This document shows, piece after piece, positions 22,999-35,012 of a DNA stretch of 64,000 nucleotides. A program made the translations under genes and the position numbers. How positions within the stretch are numbered: the stretch's first letter is position 1; each line of letters opens with the position of its first letter. The stretch lies in assembly GCA_021442155.1 (NCBI GenBank), contig CM038228.1:14673179-14737178 (forward strand), read 5' to 3'. Under the pieces are notes generated by a model. It was not told the DNA's origin. It made no database searches and saw only the letters and a list, made by a program, of their open reading frames with translations. The DNA comes from Cymbidium sinense (lineage: Eukaryota > Streptophyta > Magnoliopsida > Asparagales > Orchidaceae).

Positions 22999-24640
22999 TT
23001 AAAATTGATGATCCTCCTCGGGCTTGAGCCAATGCTTCCTTCACCTGCTGCTCAACCATGGACTTTATATCCTTTTCTTGTATGGAGGTACTTTACACTA
23101 CCTTCCTATACATACTAATGCTGCCTTGCTCGATGGGAGGTAAGGCCTTGGCCGGGTCCAAGACATGCACTAACTCGACTAGTCGCCATGGTAGATGAGC
23201 TTGCTTATTTCTAAGTACTAAGACTGCTGCTAACAAGTCCTCAAGCTGCCTCGCCATCCTATCTATCTTTTCATCCTTCTATTTAATTTGTGCTAGGATG
23301 TTTTGGTGCAATCGGGCTATGTCTTCCTGCTCATCCTCATCACCTTCCATTGCCTACCGCTCTTTGGGAAGGGATCCTCTTGTATCTACCATGCGAACCC
23401 CTACTGAGTCTCCCAACAAATCATCTTTGATGGGATCAAAGTTAACCTTCTCCTCCTCAGAACAATCATACCCCAGAATTTCTTTCTTTTCCATAAGATA
23501 ATGTGCCACTATGTCCTCTAAAGAATGATCAATCAAAGACAAATATCTTTGGCAGATCACTCACAAGAGGCACCTCCCTTGCTGTTGGAGAATCAATCTT
23601 ATAAGGACTATACTTGCTAGATGAAATAAACTCCTGACTGTCACTGACTCTGAAAGGGATGACATTCCTAGGAGGTTATATGATCATGGGTGCAATTGGG
23701 CTATCATTTCCTCCCACTGCAACTGCTGCAACCATCTCTATGTCCTATTGAACTGGTGGTGTTGGTGAAGGGATGACCACTATGCTTCAGAGTTGACATT
23801 CCTTCCACACCACAACTGAGGTAGAAGGTCAAGCAAGAGAGCTCGGTCTCGCCACAATAGGAAATGTGGATGGAATGGGATCCCTTGGCCATAGCCAGAT
23901 CACCAATGGGATCCTTTTCTCCCTGGATGTGGCCTTCATGGCCTTCAGCGAAACTGGAGATGCTGCAACATGAATGGATGACAGTGGATGAGGGGTAGAA
24001 TGATGTGGTGGAGACACCACCAACTCTCTCGGAATAGGGACCCTCCTTTTATGATGGGTCATCCCTGTAAGTAAAATGTTGTCTATATGATCGACGTGGG
24101 TAGCACATCAATCGTGAAAAAGTGCGAGGTCGACTACCACCAAACCTCTCCCTCACTAAGGATATGAAGAAGGGCTTCCTGACCTCTCGCCAGATGTTTC
24201 CCCATGCTACGGGGGATAGAGAAGTCAAATTGAGCCCGACTTAATGTTTGTAGCCGCCAACCTAGCTGAGAACCAATGGAACCGGCATAAGACCTCCCAC
24301 TAACTGGGTGGTTTGAACTGGAGTGGAGGTGAAGGATCCTCTAGCATCCTCTATCGCACCCAGAGAGGATGAAATGGGTTCGCTATAACCAGTGGAGAAA
24401 TCTGAGTGGGAAACTCCTCCACAACTAACTGTGTAGCAGCCTCCATCTCCCTGGTGATGCGTGTATGGTACCACTTAATCATGCAATTTTTGTTCCTCCT
24501 CGGAGTCCTGATAGGGTGAGTGGAGTAAGAACTAAACCCAACCTCAAAAGCTGGGGAGACAATCTCTGGGATCAAAGGATCCTTACCCTTTGAGGGTGCT
24601 AATGAGTGCTAGCACAAAGGTAGACGGAAATGACCTGGGC
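22999..24640 (-). pseudogene. gag N-terminal region (inner element), fragmented
   Basis: Pieces at 24575-24351 (RRNKNCMIKWYHTRITREME), 24062-23829 and 23560-23354 (acidic, ending VRMVDTRGSLPKE) line up with 740-1930 of the outer copy. An Arg/Pro/Ser-rich stretch with repeated His-Pro lies between them. At least six stops or frameshifts separate the parts. Start codon not determinable. Confidence 0.6.
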
Positions 24641-25007
24641 TACGATGCGGTAGACACATGCAGAACCACCGCTTCTTTAATGATGGAATATCAAAGTCTG
24701 ATGGCAAGTCAATTTGAATGACCGCTACGCCACTGCCATCATGCTAACAGTGAGGGAGTGCCTCACAGTAATCCTCACCAAACCTCATCCAAAATGAATG
24801 AGGTGAGCATAATCAACACGGGGGAGATTGGCCTGATCCAGGGCCAAGTCCATGTCATTGGGGAAAGTAAACATACTTGGAAGCCAACAATCAACATAAC
24901 TAAAATCAACTAAAGTTGCAACTGATGACAATGAGAGTCTACAATGTTGAAAACAAACTTGGATCAGATTTTTATTTTATTGATTTATGAATTTGAATTT
25001 AAAATTT
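24641..25007 (-). other. Gag-proximal leader (inner element)
   Basis: No long frame. Short matches of low quality to 370-560 of the outer copy suggest this is the last part of the 5' leader or the extreme gag N-terminus. Nothing else is recognisable. Confidence 0.35.
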
Positions 25008-27100
25008 GAACCCACATCCAACATCTTGGAAGTGTTAAGTGGGGTTCAAATGGATTTAGAGAAGATTTAGAGATTTGATTGGAAAGAGGAATTTTTGAAT
25101 ATAAATCAACTTTCAACAAATTTTGGTATGTTGAAAATGGGTTCAAATACTTTTAGAAAGATGCTTCCATAGGTTCATGTTTGAAATTATATTTTGATTT
25201 TAGGACCCTTTCTTTCAACAAATTTTAGTATGTTAAAGTAAGGGTCAATTGATTTTTGTTTTGGATTTGTGATTTTTTAAATTTATCAACTTAGCAAATT
25301 TGGGTATGCTAAGTGAGGTATTTGAAAATAATTGTTTCTTTTTTCTTTTCTTTGCTTTGTCTTGTGAATCTTTAGTGAATTTGAAAATTGAAATTCCCAT
25401 TTAGCAAATTTGGGTATGCTAAATTAAGAACCCAAGTATTTTTTTTTTATATTTTTTGAAAATAGGATCCTTAGCAAATTTGAGTATGTTAAGAAAATCC
25501 TAATGATTTTCATTTGGTTTTGATTTATTTTTGAAAACTAGGATCCTTAGCAAATTTAAGTATGCTAAGGGAATCTTAATGTGTTTCTTTTTTGTTTTGA
25601 TTTGTCTTTTATTGAAAGTGGAGAGTTCACATGGTATGCTAAAAAATGAAGTTCCACTTAATTTTGTAAAATGGAAATTTCACTTAGCAAATTTGAGTAT
25701 GCTAAATGAAATTACAAAATATGTGTTTAAAATTTTTGTGTTTTGATTTTCTTTTAAAATGGAGACTTCACTTTAGAAAATTTGGTATGCTAAAGAGTGA
25801 AGTTCAAAAAGTGTTTTTGGAAATTTTGTGAAATGGAAATTTCGCTTAGCAAATTTGAGTAAGCTAAATGAAATTCGGAAAAAAAAGTGTGTTTCAAATT
25901 TTTGTTTTTGGATTTTGAAAAGGGGAAACTTCACTTTAGCAAATGGGGTATGCTAAATTGAAGTCCCAAATATGTTTTGAAAATTTTTTGTGGAAGGGAG
26001 ATTTCATTTAGCAAATTTGAGTAGGCTAAATGAAACTCCAAAAAGTATGTTTCAATATTTGTTTATAGAAAAGGGCGACTTCATTTTAGCAAATGTGATG
26101 TGCTAGAATGAAGTTCCAAATATGTTTTTTGAAAAAATTTATTTTTGTTGATTTTTAAAAAGAGATTTCCATTTAACACATTTGGGTATGTAAGATCAAA
26201 ATCAATTATGTTTCATTTTCCAAGGATGTATATTTTGTGTGTGATTATTGCTTTTTTGAAAGAGAAAATCCCAACCTAATCATATGTGGAATATGTTAAG
26301 TGGGATTTCAAAATAATGTCATTTTATTTTGGAATGAACTTTTCATTCAATAGATTTGGGAATATTGAATGGAAATGTTCATATGTGCTTTTGGAAAATT
26401 TATTTTTGATTTTGTTTGAAAATGAAACATCCATTCAATAAATGTGAGTATATTGAATGGAGAGATTCATATGTGCTTTTTTGGAAAATTTATTTTGATT
26501 TTGTTTGAAAATGAAAATCCATACCATAAATGTAGGTATATTGAATGGAGAGATTCATATGTACTTTTTGGAAAATTTATTTTGATTTTGCTTGAAAAAG
26601 TGAAAATTCCAACTTAACACATGTGGAATATGTTGAATGGATAAACTTATCTTCAAAATTTGTGCTTATGGAAACATAATTGTTAAAATTTTACTTTTGA
26701 AAATGAGATCTTCACCAAAATGAATTGAGTGAAGAAGCCCATTTGTGCTTTTTTTTTAAAAAAAATGTGATTGTTGGAATTTTTTTTTTTTTTTTTGAAA
26801 ATGAAGTCTTCACCCAAAATGAATTGAATGAAGGAGCTCATTTGTACTTTTAACAAAGGTAATTTTTGGAATTTTATTTTTGTAAAGATGATCCTACATA
26901 TAACAATCACGAAGATTGTTAGATGAAGGAGATTTAGGAAAATTTGTGTGCACAAATATTTTATTATGTGCATTTTAGAAAGAGTGCTTTTTGAAAAGCA
27001 AGATTTTTTTTTTGAAAGATTTATTTTGTCTTTATTATTTTAGAATGAACCTTTCCTTACCATAGAAATGATAAGGAGGAAGTCTTTAAATATTTTCTTT
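25008..27100 (-). repeat. Array of about two dozen tandem inverted-repeat (hairpin) units in the 5' leader
   Basis: Units about 70-105 bases apart each contain two complementary arms around a loop of about 8-12 bases. Clear units: 25008-25047, 25111-25136, 25204-25246, 25291-25312, 25401-25422, 25471-25492, 25547-25568, 25684-25705 (core), 25761-25805, 25836-25878, 25923-25967, 25997-26039, 26075-26117, 26266-26309, 26336-26380, 26424-26468, with weaker ones to about 27075. The inner arms are TTAGCA/TGCTAA in many units, TTTCAACA/TGTTGAAA at 25111 and CCATTCAATA/TATTGAATGG at 26431-26460. Outer stems also vary between units (TTTCA/TGAAA, CTTCA/TGAAG, GACCC/GGGTC) with mostly matched changes. 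It lies between the primer site and gag. Confidence 0.85.
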
Positions 27101-27322
27101 TTATTAGATTTTTATCTCCACCCATTGGAGAACTCAACGGGAGTTTTAAGACCAACACAGGTTGAGGTCCTAAAACCTAAAGATATTTCCAAACTTAACT
27201 TAAGGATGAAGTAAGCTAAGTACCAACAAAAAAAAGATAGTCTTGGATTCATACAAAGGTAAAAACCCACTATCGATACTTAGAGACAATGATCATTTAC
27301 CAAAGATGGAGAGAGGAACCAT
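27101..27322 (-). other. Primer-site-proximal leader (inner element)
   Basis: About 220 bases between the hairpin array and the primer-binding site. AT-rich, no frame, no clear repeat. Confidence 0.5.
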
Positions 27323-27339
27323 CCCAAGCGGAGTCGCCA
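27323..27339 (-). other. Primer-binding site complementary to tRNA-Arg
   Basis: The minus strand reads TGGCGACTCCGCTTGGG immediately beyond the 5' LTR. This complements the 3' end of plant tRNA-Arg(ACG) (acceptor, T-arm part and CCA) with one mismatch. A tRNA-Arg primer is typical of Ogre/Tat elements. It lies about 10 bases from the LTR end and fixes element orientation. Confidence 0.88.
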
Positions 27340-28843
27340 GAAAAATCTATGGTGAAAATTTTTTATTTTTTTAAAAGAAATAGTATACTTCCATCTTCAC
27401 TCTATGCGAGATAAAATGAAGATAGAAATATACTTTCTCTTTTCTTATACATTTCAACACCACATAGATCCATAGATGTTCTTATTAAGCTGATCGGATA
27501 CAACATTAAGGATAAGTGTACTATCTCGAAAGATAGAAGTCATTATCCTACAATGAACCTAATCACCAATAAGGACTCCTAAGGATAATGGGTATGCATG
27601 TGTATCAGAGATTCTTCCCTACTTTACATGAAAAGTAAAGTGGATTTATTTTAAATTTTAAAGTTCTATAAGGCAAGCCCCATAGTTACATTTCCTAAGG
27701 AAAGGGATTCCTTAGAATACCCTCGATTAAGGTAAATGATTATTGTCTCCAAAGATTTCAATAGGTAGGTCTATTAATCATTTAGTTTATTTTAGATGAT
27801 CAAATGAGATTGATCAAAGAGAGGGAGTTATTATCTAAGCCAAATGAAGATAAGTAGGAGATTCTCATGATGCTAAGAAACCTGACGAGCATTTCAAACT
27901 ATCCTATGGTTGGGCTTTATATTTTTGAAATTGATTTTATTTGTTTCAGTTAAATTTTTCATTAAAAATTTAGGCTTATGATTCCACAATACAAGATTAT
28001 GGAAATGCCTAAGAGGTGAGGATTTATACTTATGACTCACAAAGGGGAGAAGCAACCTCAGAACCTAAATCAAGGGAGCTTTGGCGAGAGCTAAAAGAAC
28101 AACCTAAATCTAAAGCAAAAATAGGTATTTGATTTTTCTCCACAAGAGAGGACAAACCGCCTGACTATTGGACTTACAACCGCCTAGGGGTGGCCGCCAA
28201 CTAACTCCTCATATGATTTTAAATTTATGTAGGCAAGTCTTATGCTTTATGAAAGATAGCTAGGTTGTATTTATTTAGAAATAGACTAAGTCCTTAAACT
28301 CACACCCTAAGAGACTAGATCATGTAAAGACATGGAAAATGACCTAGATATAATGCAATTCATATTACATTTTATTTTCATTTTTGGACAATCATTTTTG
28401 ACTCAGGCTTATAGGATTCATATGCCTAATGCATGAGAAGTAAGATTATTGGCTAAAATCAGTGATAAGAGGGAGGTGTGTTTCCACCATGACTCTCACA
28501 GGAAGCTAAGTTTCTCTAGCAAAGGTGGAAGCCCTCCATTCAAGAGTGAAACAAGATGATTTTATGCATGATATTATAAAAGAAATACTCATCCAACTAA
28601 GGGGTTGCTAATTCTTTTATCATGATTTTTAACTTAGGCTTTAAATGAGGTTATGAGTTTTTTATTTTTGCTTTTAAGTTGATTAATTTGGTAAAATATT
28701 TTTTTTCCTGAGAGCCTAATCATCATCCAGCCATACATCAAGCGAAGAAGAAATAGGAAAACATGCCACCTTAATGCACAAGCTAAACAAAACATCAAAC
28801 ATTTTATAAAGCTAACTCAAAAGAATAAAAGGTCATTTGTTGT

Positions 28844-28901
28844 CGGGCACCACTGCACACAAACCCGAAAACAAATTGGGTAACCGAGCTCTACCTTTAT
28901 A
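28844..28901 (-). promoter_or_regulatory. TATA-like box and two hairpins, 5' LTR of inner element
   Basis: The minus strand has TATAAA (28901-28896), GGTAG...TTACC (28895-28879, one G.T pair) and CGGG...CCCG (28867-28844). This is the same layout as 8289-8345. As the 5' LTR copy it would drive the inner element's transcript. Confidence 0.5.
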
Positions 28902-31900
28902 CAACCCATATTACAAATGAATTAATTTACAATCAAATAAGAAAATTCATGTTATCGGGGTATTCATTCCTCTTTTCTTCATTCTCCTTTCTTTTTTCTT
29001 CTTTCTTTTCTTCTTTCTTCTTTGGTTCCTTCTTTTGGATGGTTGAAAAGTGGATGCTTCAAAGGCTTCACATAGTACATAAGGCATGAACTTATAACCA
29101 ATGCTCATCCTAATACCCATAACAATTATTCCAAAATCCTAATTGCAAAAATTTACATGAAAAGGGAAAAATGGAAATTTAACTAACACCTGCAAAATAG
29201 AGATTAGCTAAAACAAACCATACAAATCCCAAGTATGTATATTGGACTTAACACCCCATACATGGGTGACTAAGTCTACCTAGCCTATTAGATTATGCTT
29301 AGGGGTATAAGCACCTACACAGCAAAAGCATTTATTTTTTTTTATTTACTACACAGCCCCTTAAGCACAATCCCATGTAAGATAATGGTTTAGATCCTAC
29401 CATCTCCTGCACATTCACCCTAACATCCAGACTAAAATATTGCATCATAAAATAAAAGCAAGCATCAAACCATGCACCGCCTTAACCTAAAGCTAGAAGT
29501 GCTGACTTAGTCTAATGTGTGTGCTTTAGAGGTTTGTGAGGTATGCTTAGCTATGGCTTTAAGTTAGAGTTTTCTAAGTGTGAAGATGTTCAACTTAGAG
29601 AAGGGTTTCATTTAAATTGTTTAGTTATTTTAGGTTGATTTTATTTTGTGTTTTGAATAGGTTCAAATGAATCCTACAATTTATTACTAAGTTATAAAGA
29701 CAGAAAAAGAGAAGAAAACTTCTTTTTTCCTTCCCTACCTTAAGTAATTTCTAAAGTAGATTCATATTTTAATTTTATTTAGTGAATATTTTAGTATGCT
29801 TTTTAATTAATCCTAAGTTTAGATGAACTCTAAATAAACCTATTCAAAATAAATACACTTTAAGATTAAGTAAAGAGAATTAATATCACAAAACACACAT
29901 CACTTGATTTCTTTCCCAACATGTATAACATGCACATGGATGAATCCTTAGCATATCTATACATACAAATGGAAATGTTAGCATACTTTATGATGAATGC
30001 TAAGTGAGTTACAAAAGAAAATTTGAATGCTTTATGATGCATGATTTTCATTAAGTAGAAAAGAGGTTTTCTTATCCATTTCTCACGTGCACACATGAAT
30101 GTATGAAAGGCATAAGTGAGTACAACACCATTGTTAGCACCAGGGGTGTAAGGTACAAGACCTACTTACCCCGGGGTTGCCCAGACTAATATATCACTTT
30201 CCTTAAATACAAGCATATGTATAAAAGAAATGAATGGAAAAGAAAGGATGCAAAAGTTTGTATTTGTACTTTTGGATTTTTTTATGCAATTTATATGTGT
30301 AAATGTAAGGATCTTTCTTAGGTTATAACATGGGAGAGGATAAGTGTAGATTTTAAGCAAGTGTTATATTCCTTTAAAAGAATTATACACTTTGCAAATC
30401 TTATCCAAGTCCATGTTAAGAGGAAAGAAAGGAAGCAAACATAAGACACATTTTTATATTCACATGCAAACTTTATGAATAAACTATAAGTAGCACACTT
30501 TCAGTTTTTGTAATTGATTCATATATTTTAAAAATAATTTGGATTTAATAGTGATAATAGCCATTCATATTTTTTTACTTTAGCTAAAATATGCAATTTG
30601 ACATAAAGAAATATTTCATTTTTTTAAATTTGATTTTTGAAAAGAATGAATGCATGAAATTCATATGACATACAATTTAGCATGCGAGGAAATAAATCAA
30701 GTGATGAAAGCAATGTAAATTCATCCACCCTAATTAATTTCTAAAGATAATCTTATGAAATAAGAAAGCTTAAAGCAAATCAAGTTATTTTTAAAGAAGG
30801 TTTGATTTTATTTTGAGTTTGATTAATTTAAAAAATTTGAGGAGAGTTTGCTGGTCCTAACTCTTTACCACATGTGTATGATTTTTAAGTTCAATTTTTA
30901 GATGATTAGATCCATTTTTATGTTTTGATTAGGTTAAGGTGTATATTAAGTGGCTTAATTACCCATTTTCTATACCACCTTAGCAAACTTAATCAAATAA
31001 TTATGAGCTAATGAGATGACATAAAACTACACGAGAAATTTAAATCAGTAATGCACCTAGTAAGAAAAGGGCCAAATGTATTTGGCTCATGATTAATGAT
31101 TAATTAAGCTAAGGAGTTTAATTTTAAGTGATTTCATAACATCTCTCACACATGTGAGTTCAGTTTTGATTTTCTTAATTGTAGTTAGGCTCTTGAACAC
31201 CTAAGAATCTACCCAAGATAGATTAATTGAGTTCTGGAAAGTTTTAGAATTCTATGAAATTAATTAAGGGGGTAATTAGTGGATTAACTCTTAATTAAGG
31301 ATGGATTAAGGAAGAAACGAGGGGTTTAGGGAATATCTTAAGAAACGTATCCCAAAATTATTCCCTAAACCTCATATTCACTTAATCAAAATTTAATTGA
31401 CTCAATTAGAGGTTAAACCACTAATTATACTCTTAATTAAGCCTAATTATATTAAGAGAATGATTAAGGAATGAACTAGCAATTCCTCTAATTAGCCACC
31501 AATAAATCCCAAGAAAATTAGGGGAGGCAGGGGTCATCCCACTAATCATACACAAGAAGTTTAGGATTAATCAGTGAGTAATTAAGGGGTAATTAGCAAA
31601 ATAACATTTTCAATAAAACCTAAATTTAGAGAAAAGAATTATTCAAAATCAATTAAAATTAATTTTAGAATATTCTATGCTCAATTCTCTTTCTACTACC
31701 AATTATTTCATTTTTTTTTTATTTTTCTAGGCTAAGATATGAATTTAGGAAGGTTTGGTGATTAATAAATAATTAATCCTGTCGGCACCACGTGGGCAGC
31801 TGATGTGGCATTCGCTTTCCATGTGGTGTGACGGGATTGGATAATAAAGAAGTCACATTATAGCACCACGTCAGTGGTGACTCTACATGCTTTCTCCTCA

Positions 31901-32642
31901 CCTGTCCGATCAAGGATCGGACGACTGAGGTTAAAGCCATGGATCAAATGGGTTAAAAGGTGAATTCTATGTGGATTTAATCACGGTCGTCTTCCAAAAT
32001 GTGCGGATGGAGGGCTAGAGTTTCATCCTAGTTCTTCCCTGTGAGAGATGGCTATCGTCCACCTTCTAGGGGGAGATCCGAGCTCAATTGAGCTAGATTG
32101 GGTTAAAATTTAGCCCACACCATCATCATGCAATGGAGATCACATCCAATGACTAGTTTATCATGTAATGAAAATTTCTTTCACAAAGGACCACACCACA
32201 CCTAATCTAAGCTCGATTTAATGGTTAACCTTGCCAGAGGTGATCACCGGTGCTCAATTCCCTTGGAGAAGCTTTTTCTAGTAGAGATGAAGCTTTGCTG
32301 AGAGCTTGAGGTCTTGAGATTGGGTGGATGCTTCTAGATACCAACTCCTCATTGCATTGAGCTCGGTCTTGATCAAGGTGACTCCTCCCTTGCCTAAGGA
32401 ACTTAGGAAAGAACTTAAGAAAGTTCAATCGAACTCCATGAGAGTCCTTACAAAGGGAATTAGGCTGATATTGAGTGTAGGCTGAGTTTGATTTTCAGTG
32501 GAGCTCCTCTATTTTCAAACTATGAAAATTGAGAAATGGGAATTTGGAAATCACTTGAGAAAGCTTGGGGAGGCTGAGAAATGGCTTCTCTGACTTCCCT
32601 AGGCTCAATCGAATTGGAGAATGTTGAAATGAAATCAAATTA

Positions 32643-32661
32643 GGGGGAGTATAGCTCTCCC
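32643..32661 (-). promoter_or_regulatory. GGGGGAG...CTCTCCC dyad around TATAG
   Basis: Counterpart of 6225-6241, with seven-base arms, one mismatch and a 5-base TATA-like spacer. Same relative position about 2.35 kb into the LTR. Confidence 0.4.
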
Positions 32662-32999
32662 TTTGACAATCGGATAGTCGGGCAAAGCTTTGCCATTTTG
32701 ATCCAATTGAACTCCTTGAGTGGGTTTGTTAGGCTGTTAGATGAGTCATTGCATTCAATTTTGGCTAGGGAAGGAGTGGAAGAGGTTTCCATGTGCTTGA
32801 AATAAGTGGAGGAGGGAATCCATGTGCTCCATTTCAAGGCATGTGGTCAATTTTAGCCTTAAGCTAGGTTGGGCTAACCCAAACCCATTGGATTGGGTGC
32901 ACCACACTCCCTAGTGTTCACTTGATCCACTAAGAGGGTGCTAAGTTGATATGGAGAGGATTTGACTAAATTCTAAGTGGGTTTGGCCAAAATTTACCC

Positions 33000-34830
33000 T
33001 TTAGCCTAGATGTAAAATGGTCATTTGACCTTGATTTTAGTTTGGTCATGTTTTTTATGATGAGAAAATAGGTTTGGCCAAGTTTTATTAAATTTGGAGT
33101 TGGTTTGATGTGATTTGGCTCATGTTGACCTATTTAGGTCAAAATGGCTCAACTTGGGTCAAGTTGACCAAATGGTCAAATTGGGTCAAACTAAGGATTA
33201 GGTCAAGTTCATATGACTATTTGAAATATTTTGGTGGCTTTGGTTTGATTCAATTTGGTTTAGGTTTGAATTTGGTTCAATTTAGTTCATTAGGTCAAAT
33301 GGGTCAAGTTGACCAAATTGACCCATTTGACCTATTTGGGTTAGGTCATGGGTTGGTTCATATTTGGTTGGTCATATGAAATGGATTGGTATCTTTGTTT
33401 CCAATCAATTTTGGTTTTTGAATTTGGCTCAATTTGACCCTTTAGGTCAAGTTGGGTTCATGGTCAATTGGGCTAGATTGGGTCTAGTTGGCCAATTGAG
33501 GCTTTGGTCAAGTTCAACAAGTGATTTGGAATGAACTTGACCAATTGGTTTCAATTAATTTGGCTTAGATCAAGTTTTGACACATTTTGACCTTTTAGGT
33601 CAAGTTGGGTCAACTTGGGTCAAGTGGCCAATTGGGCTAGGTTAGTCTCAAATGTTGACTTGGTCAAGTTTAAATATTGATCATGAATGAACTTAGATCA
33701 ATGGTTTCAATCAATTTGTCCTATGGTGGATTTTGGCTATGTTGGGTTTCATTTTGGCTAAGTGTTGACTTGATCAACCCTTGGGTTTGACCCAATTTGA
33801 GTGATTGATCATCTCATGATGATTGTTGATCATGATGAGAGGCTTAGATAAGCTTAGTTCAATCCAATTTGGGTAGGATTAGAATTTGGCTCAAAATGGG
33901 TACTTTAGGTCACTTTGGGTCAAGTGAGCCTAAGTAGATCAAATGGCTTGGTCAAAGATTGATTTGAGTTTGATTGAACTCATATATGAACTTATGATTG
34001 AAATATAAATCCATTTGCAAGTGATTTGAAGTCAAATGGGTTTTGATTCATTTGACAATTTCAAGTTCAAAGGGTGAACATGAGTTTGATTTGGGCATGA
34101 TTTTTGAATTGAGTTTTGGTTAAGTAATTGAAGTTTGTTTTATATTTGGATTCATGATTGAAGGATTGATTGAATCATGAAGAAAAATCAAGAGTTCGGC
34201 TTGATTTGAAATTGACTTGAGTAAGTTCAAGATTTTGACTTAAAAGGCTTAGGTTGAATTTTGAATGAATTTGAGTTTGATTTTTTGAATTGGTTTTGGT
34301 TGTTTGAATTTATATTTCATTTATATTTATGAATATGAAAAAGAATATAAATGGGTTATGAGAAAATTTCATGAATGGGAATTGATTTTGGAGTTGATTT
34401 GAGCTAAGTCCTTAAGAGAGAATCAAAGGACTTAGGAAAGATTTGGAATTTGACCATGGATTTTGGATTTGATTTTTGGGTTTAATTTGATTGATTTAAA
34501 TTTATATTTCATTTATATATGTGAATATAAATGAGAATATAAGTGAGTTGTGAAAAAATTTCATGAATTTAAAGTGATTTGAATTTGATTTAGGCTAAGT
34601 CCTTAAGAGAGAATCAAAGGACTTTGGAAAGATTTTGAACTTGGAATTTCAATCATGGGTTTCAATCATGAGTTTCAATCATAGATTTCAATCATCTGGA
34701 ATTGATTTGAGTTTGGACAAAATCAATTAGGCTGGAATTGATTTAAGTTTGATGTTGATTTTATTTGGAGTTTGGCTTGACGGAAGGAAGTCAGGAATGT
34801 GGTTCAAGCTATAAGGTAGGGAAATTTTCC
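33000..34830 (-). repeat. C-poor (inverted G-poor) degenerate repeat region with GGTCAA/TTGACC clusters
   Basis: Reverse-complement equivalent of 4100-5990. On the plus strand it is rich in G and T with many GGTCAA words (for example clusters at 33130-33190, 33290-33340 and 33590-33640). Low complexity. The open frame at 33110-33379 is an artefact of the repeats. Confidence 0.75.
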
Positions 34831-35006
34831 TAACACCCCTAAGGCATGACCTATTCCTATGGCTAACTCTTTTAAGTCTCTAGAGCTAGGTTGAGTGTCC
34901 ACCTAATCACTAGATGTGTCTTAAGGCTAAGGAACTCTAAAGTCTAAGAGAAGCCATATGTCTAAAATGGAGGGGTTGAGAGTTCATCCTAAAAATGAGG
35001 TCAATA

Positions 35007-35012
35007 GGATCT
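35007..35012. other. Target-site duplication, right copy (GGATCT)
   Basis: Matches 11090-11095. The outer RT reading frame resumes directly after it. Confidence 0.75.

Larger units (their letters stand above)
11096..35006 (-). mobile_element. Inner Tat/Ogre-like retrotransposon, about 23.9 kb, nested in outer RT
   Basis: A minus-strand element with two LTRs (27350-35006 and 11096-15912), a tRNA-Arg primer site (27323-27339), leader, gag, protease, RT, RNase H, archaeal-type RNase H and integrase in that order. Flanking GGATC(T) copies and in-frame continuity of the outer RT across the insertion prove a discrete insertion event. The two LTRs look about 90% identical where I compared them by eye, and closer to each other than to the other two LTRs. 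That fits one moderately old insertion. Coding parts are full of stops, and the 3' end carries a deletion. Confidence 0.92.
27350..35006 (-). repeat. 5' LTR of inner element, about 7.66 kb
   Basis: The longest LTR copy in the window. On the minus strand it starts TATTGACCTC (TGTTGACCTC in the 40 kb copy) and ends TTTTCACCA beside the primer site. It contains, in order, the G-poor TTGACC region (34830-33000), the GGGGGAG dyad (32643-32661), an AT-rich middle (31780-29900) that the solo LTR lacks, the TATA/hairpin block and a pyrimidine tract near 28975-29035. Reading frames inside it are incidental. Confidence 0.9.

Noticed and set aside
25008..27100. CRISPR-like array or cluster of MITEs
   Set aside because: Units are diverged and contiguous, without unique equal-length spacers, in a plant retroelement leader. 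There are no separate target duplications around units as MITEs would have.
27323..27339. Part of a tRNA-Arg gene
   Set aside because: Only the complement of the tRNA 3' end is present, next to an LTR. There is no tRNA body, so it is a primer-binding site.
33110..33379. 89-codon frame rich in Gly/Leu/Trp
   Set aside because: Lies in the low-complexity LTR region and is broken in the homologous copies.
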